Part shown: in pieces, positions 63,764 to 64,000 of the stretch
Position numbering within the stretch: position 1 is the stretch's first letter
Layout of the letters: each line of letters begins with the position of its first letter
Assembly: GCA_947095535.1 (NCBI GenBank)
Contig: OX352773.1
Location: forward strand, 258,997,590-259,061,589
Source: Poecilobothrus nobilitatus
Taxonomy: Eukaryota; Arthropoda; Insecta; Diptera; Dolichopodidae
Reading direction: 5' to 3'
Length of the DNA: 64,000 nt
The notes under the pieces: model-generated
What the model was told of the DNA's origin: nothing
Seen by the model: only the letters and a program-made list of their open reading frames with translations
Databases searched by the model: none
Program-made: the position numbers and the translations under genes

Positions 63764-63960
63764 TGGCCAGTTGGCAACTTTCATTTGGCAATTGGACACT
63801 TAGCAAAAGACATTTCGTAAAATGGACAGTTAGCAAAAGTACATTTAACAATTGGATACTTTGCAATTTGGGCACTTAACAGTTTTTACAACTGAACATT
63901 TCGCAACTTGAACACTTAACAACTTTTACAAGGGGACATTTTGTAGTTTTTAGCAATTAA
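63764..63960. repeat. Degenerate short tandem repeat at window edge
   Basis: Variants of CAATTTGGACACTTAGCAA recur roughly every 20-25 bases: CAATTGGACACTTAGCAAAA, AAATGGACAGTTAGCAAAAG, CAATTTGGGCACTTAACAG, CAACTTGAACACTTAACAAC. It may continue past the window edge. Confidence 0.75.
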
Positions 63961-64000
63961 CAATATAATCTTCAACACTATATAATTTCATTATATCTTT

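Overview
The window is about 80% A+T, packed with poly-A/poly-T runs and short AT repeats, and almost free of protein-coding sequence. Interrupted coding frames with GT-AG borders, tRNA-derived SINEs, LINE remnants and TA-flanked MITEs point to an animal nuclear genome. The one recognisable gene and a dispersed repeat carrying a CCGTCCGTCC run suggest an insect, probably a fly (Diptera). No species can be named from sequence alone.

The left half carries part of one gene on the minus strand: Rim, the Rab3-interacting active-zone scaffold of synapses. Two exons are well supported. One (1855-2086) encodes the first part of the RIM PDZ domain. The other (7925-9003) is a 1,079-nt exon for the low-complexity linker before the PDZ; it has no in-frame ATG, so ATG-based ORF searches miss it. 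Three weaker upstream candidates continue in compatible reading phase: a 10-nt microexon (11329-11338), a 53-nt exon (14885-14937) and a possible first coding exon with its own ATG (31139-31196). The rest of the PDZ and the C2 domains should lie to the left of the window.

Everything else is intron or upstream flank filled with transposon debris. Intron 14938-31138 holds a complex AT-rich repeat (15057-16560), a tandem repeat with a 450-480-bp unit (24765-25910), a decayed LINE with endonuclease and reverse transcriptase remnants (26150-27970) and the tail of an RNase H-bearing LINE (29590-30245). The right half (31197-64000) contains two copies of a repeat with matching terminal inverted repeats (34966-35736 and 49377-49970), SINE copies, two TA-flanked MITEs (38887-39440 and 55391-55590), another RNase H LINE tail (56960-57910), a hAT-type element with a perfect 8-bp target duplication (60560-61174), a lysine-rich broken reading frame (62472-62903) and a degenerate short tandem repeat at the right edge.

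No rRNA gene, true tRNA gene, CRISPR array, bacterial operon or convincing promoter was found. No new biochemical system is visible. The best leads are the Rim exon chain and the paired end changes in the two copies of the CCGTCC repeat.
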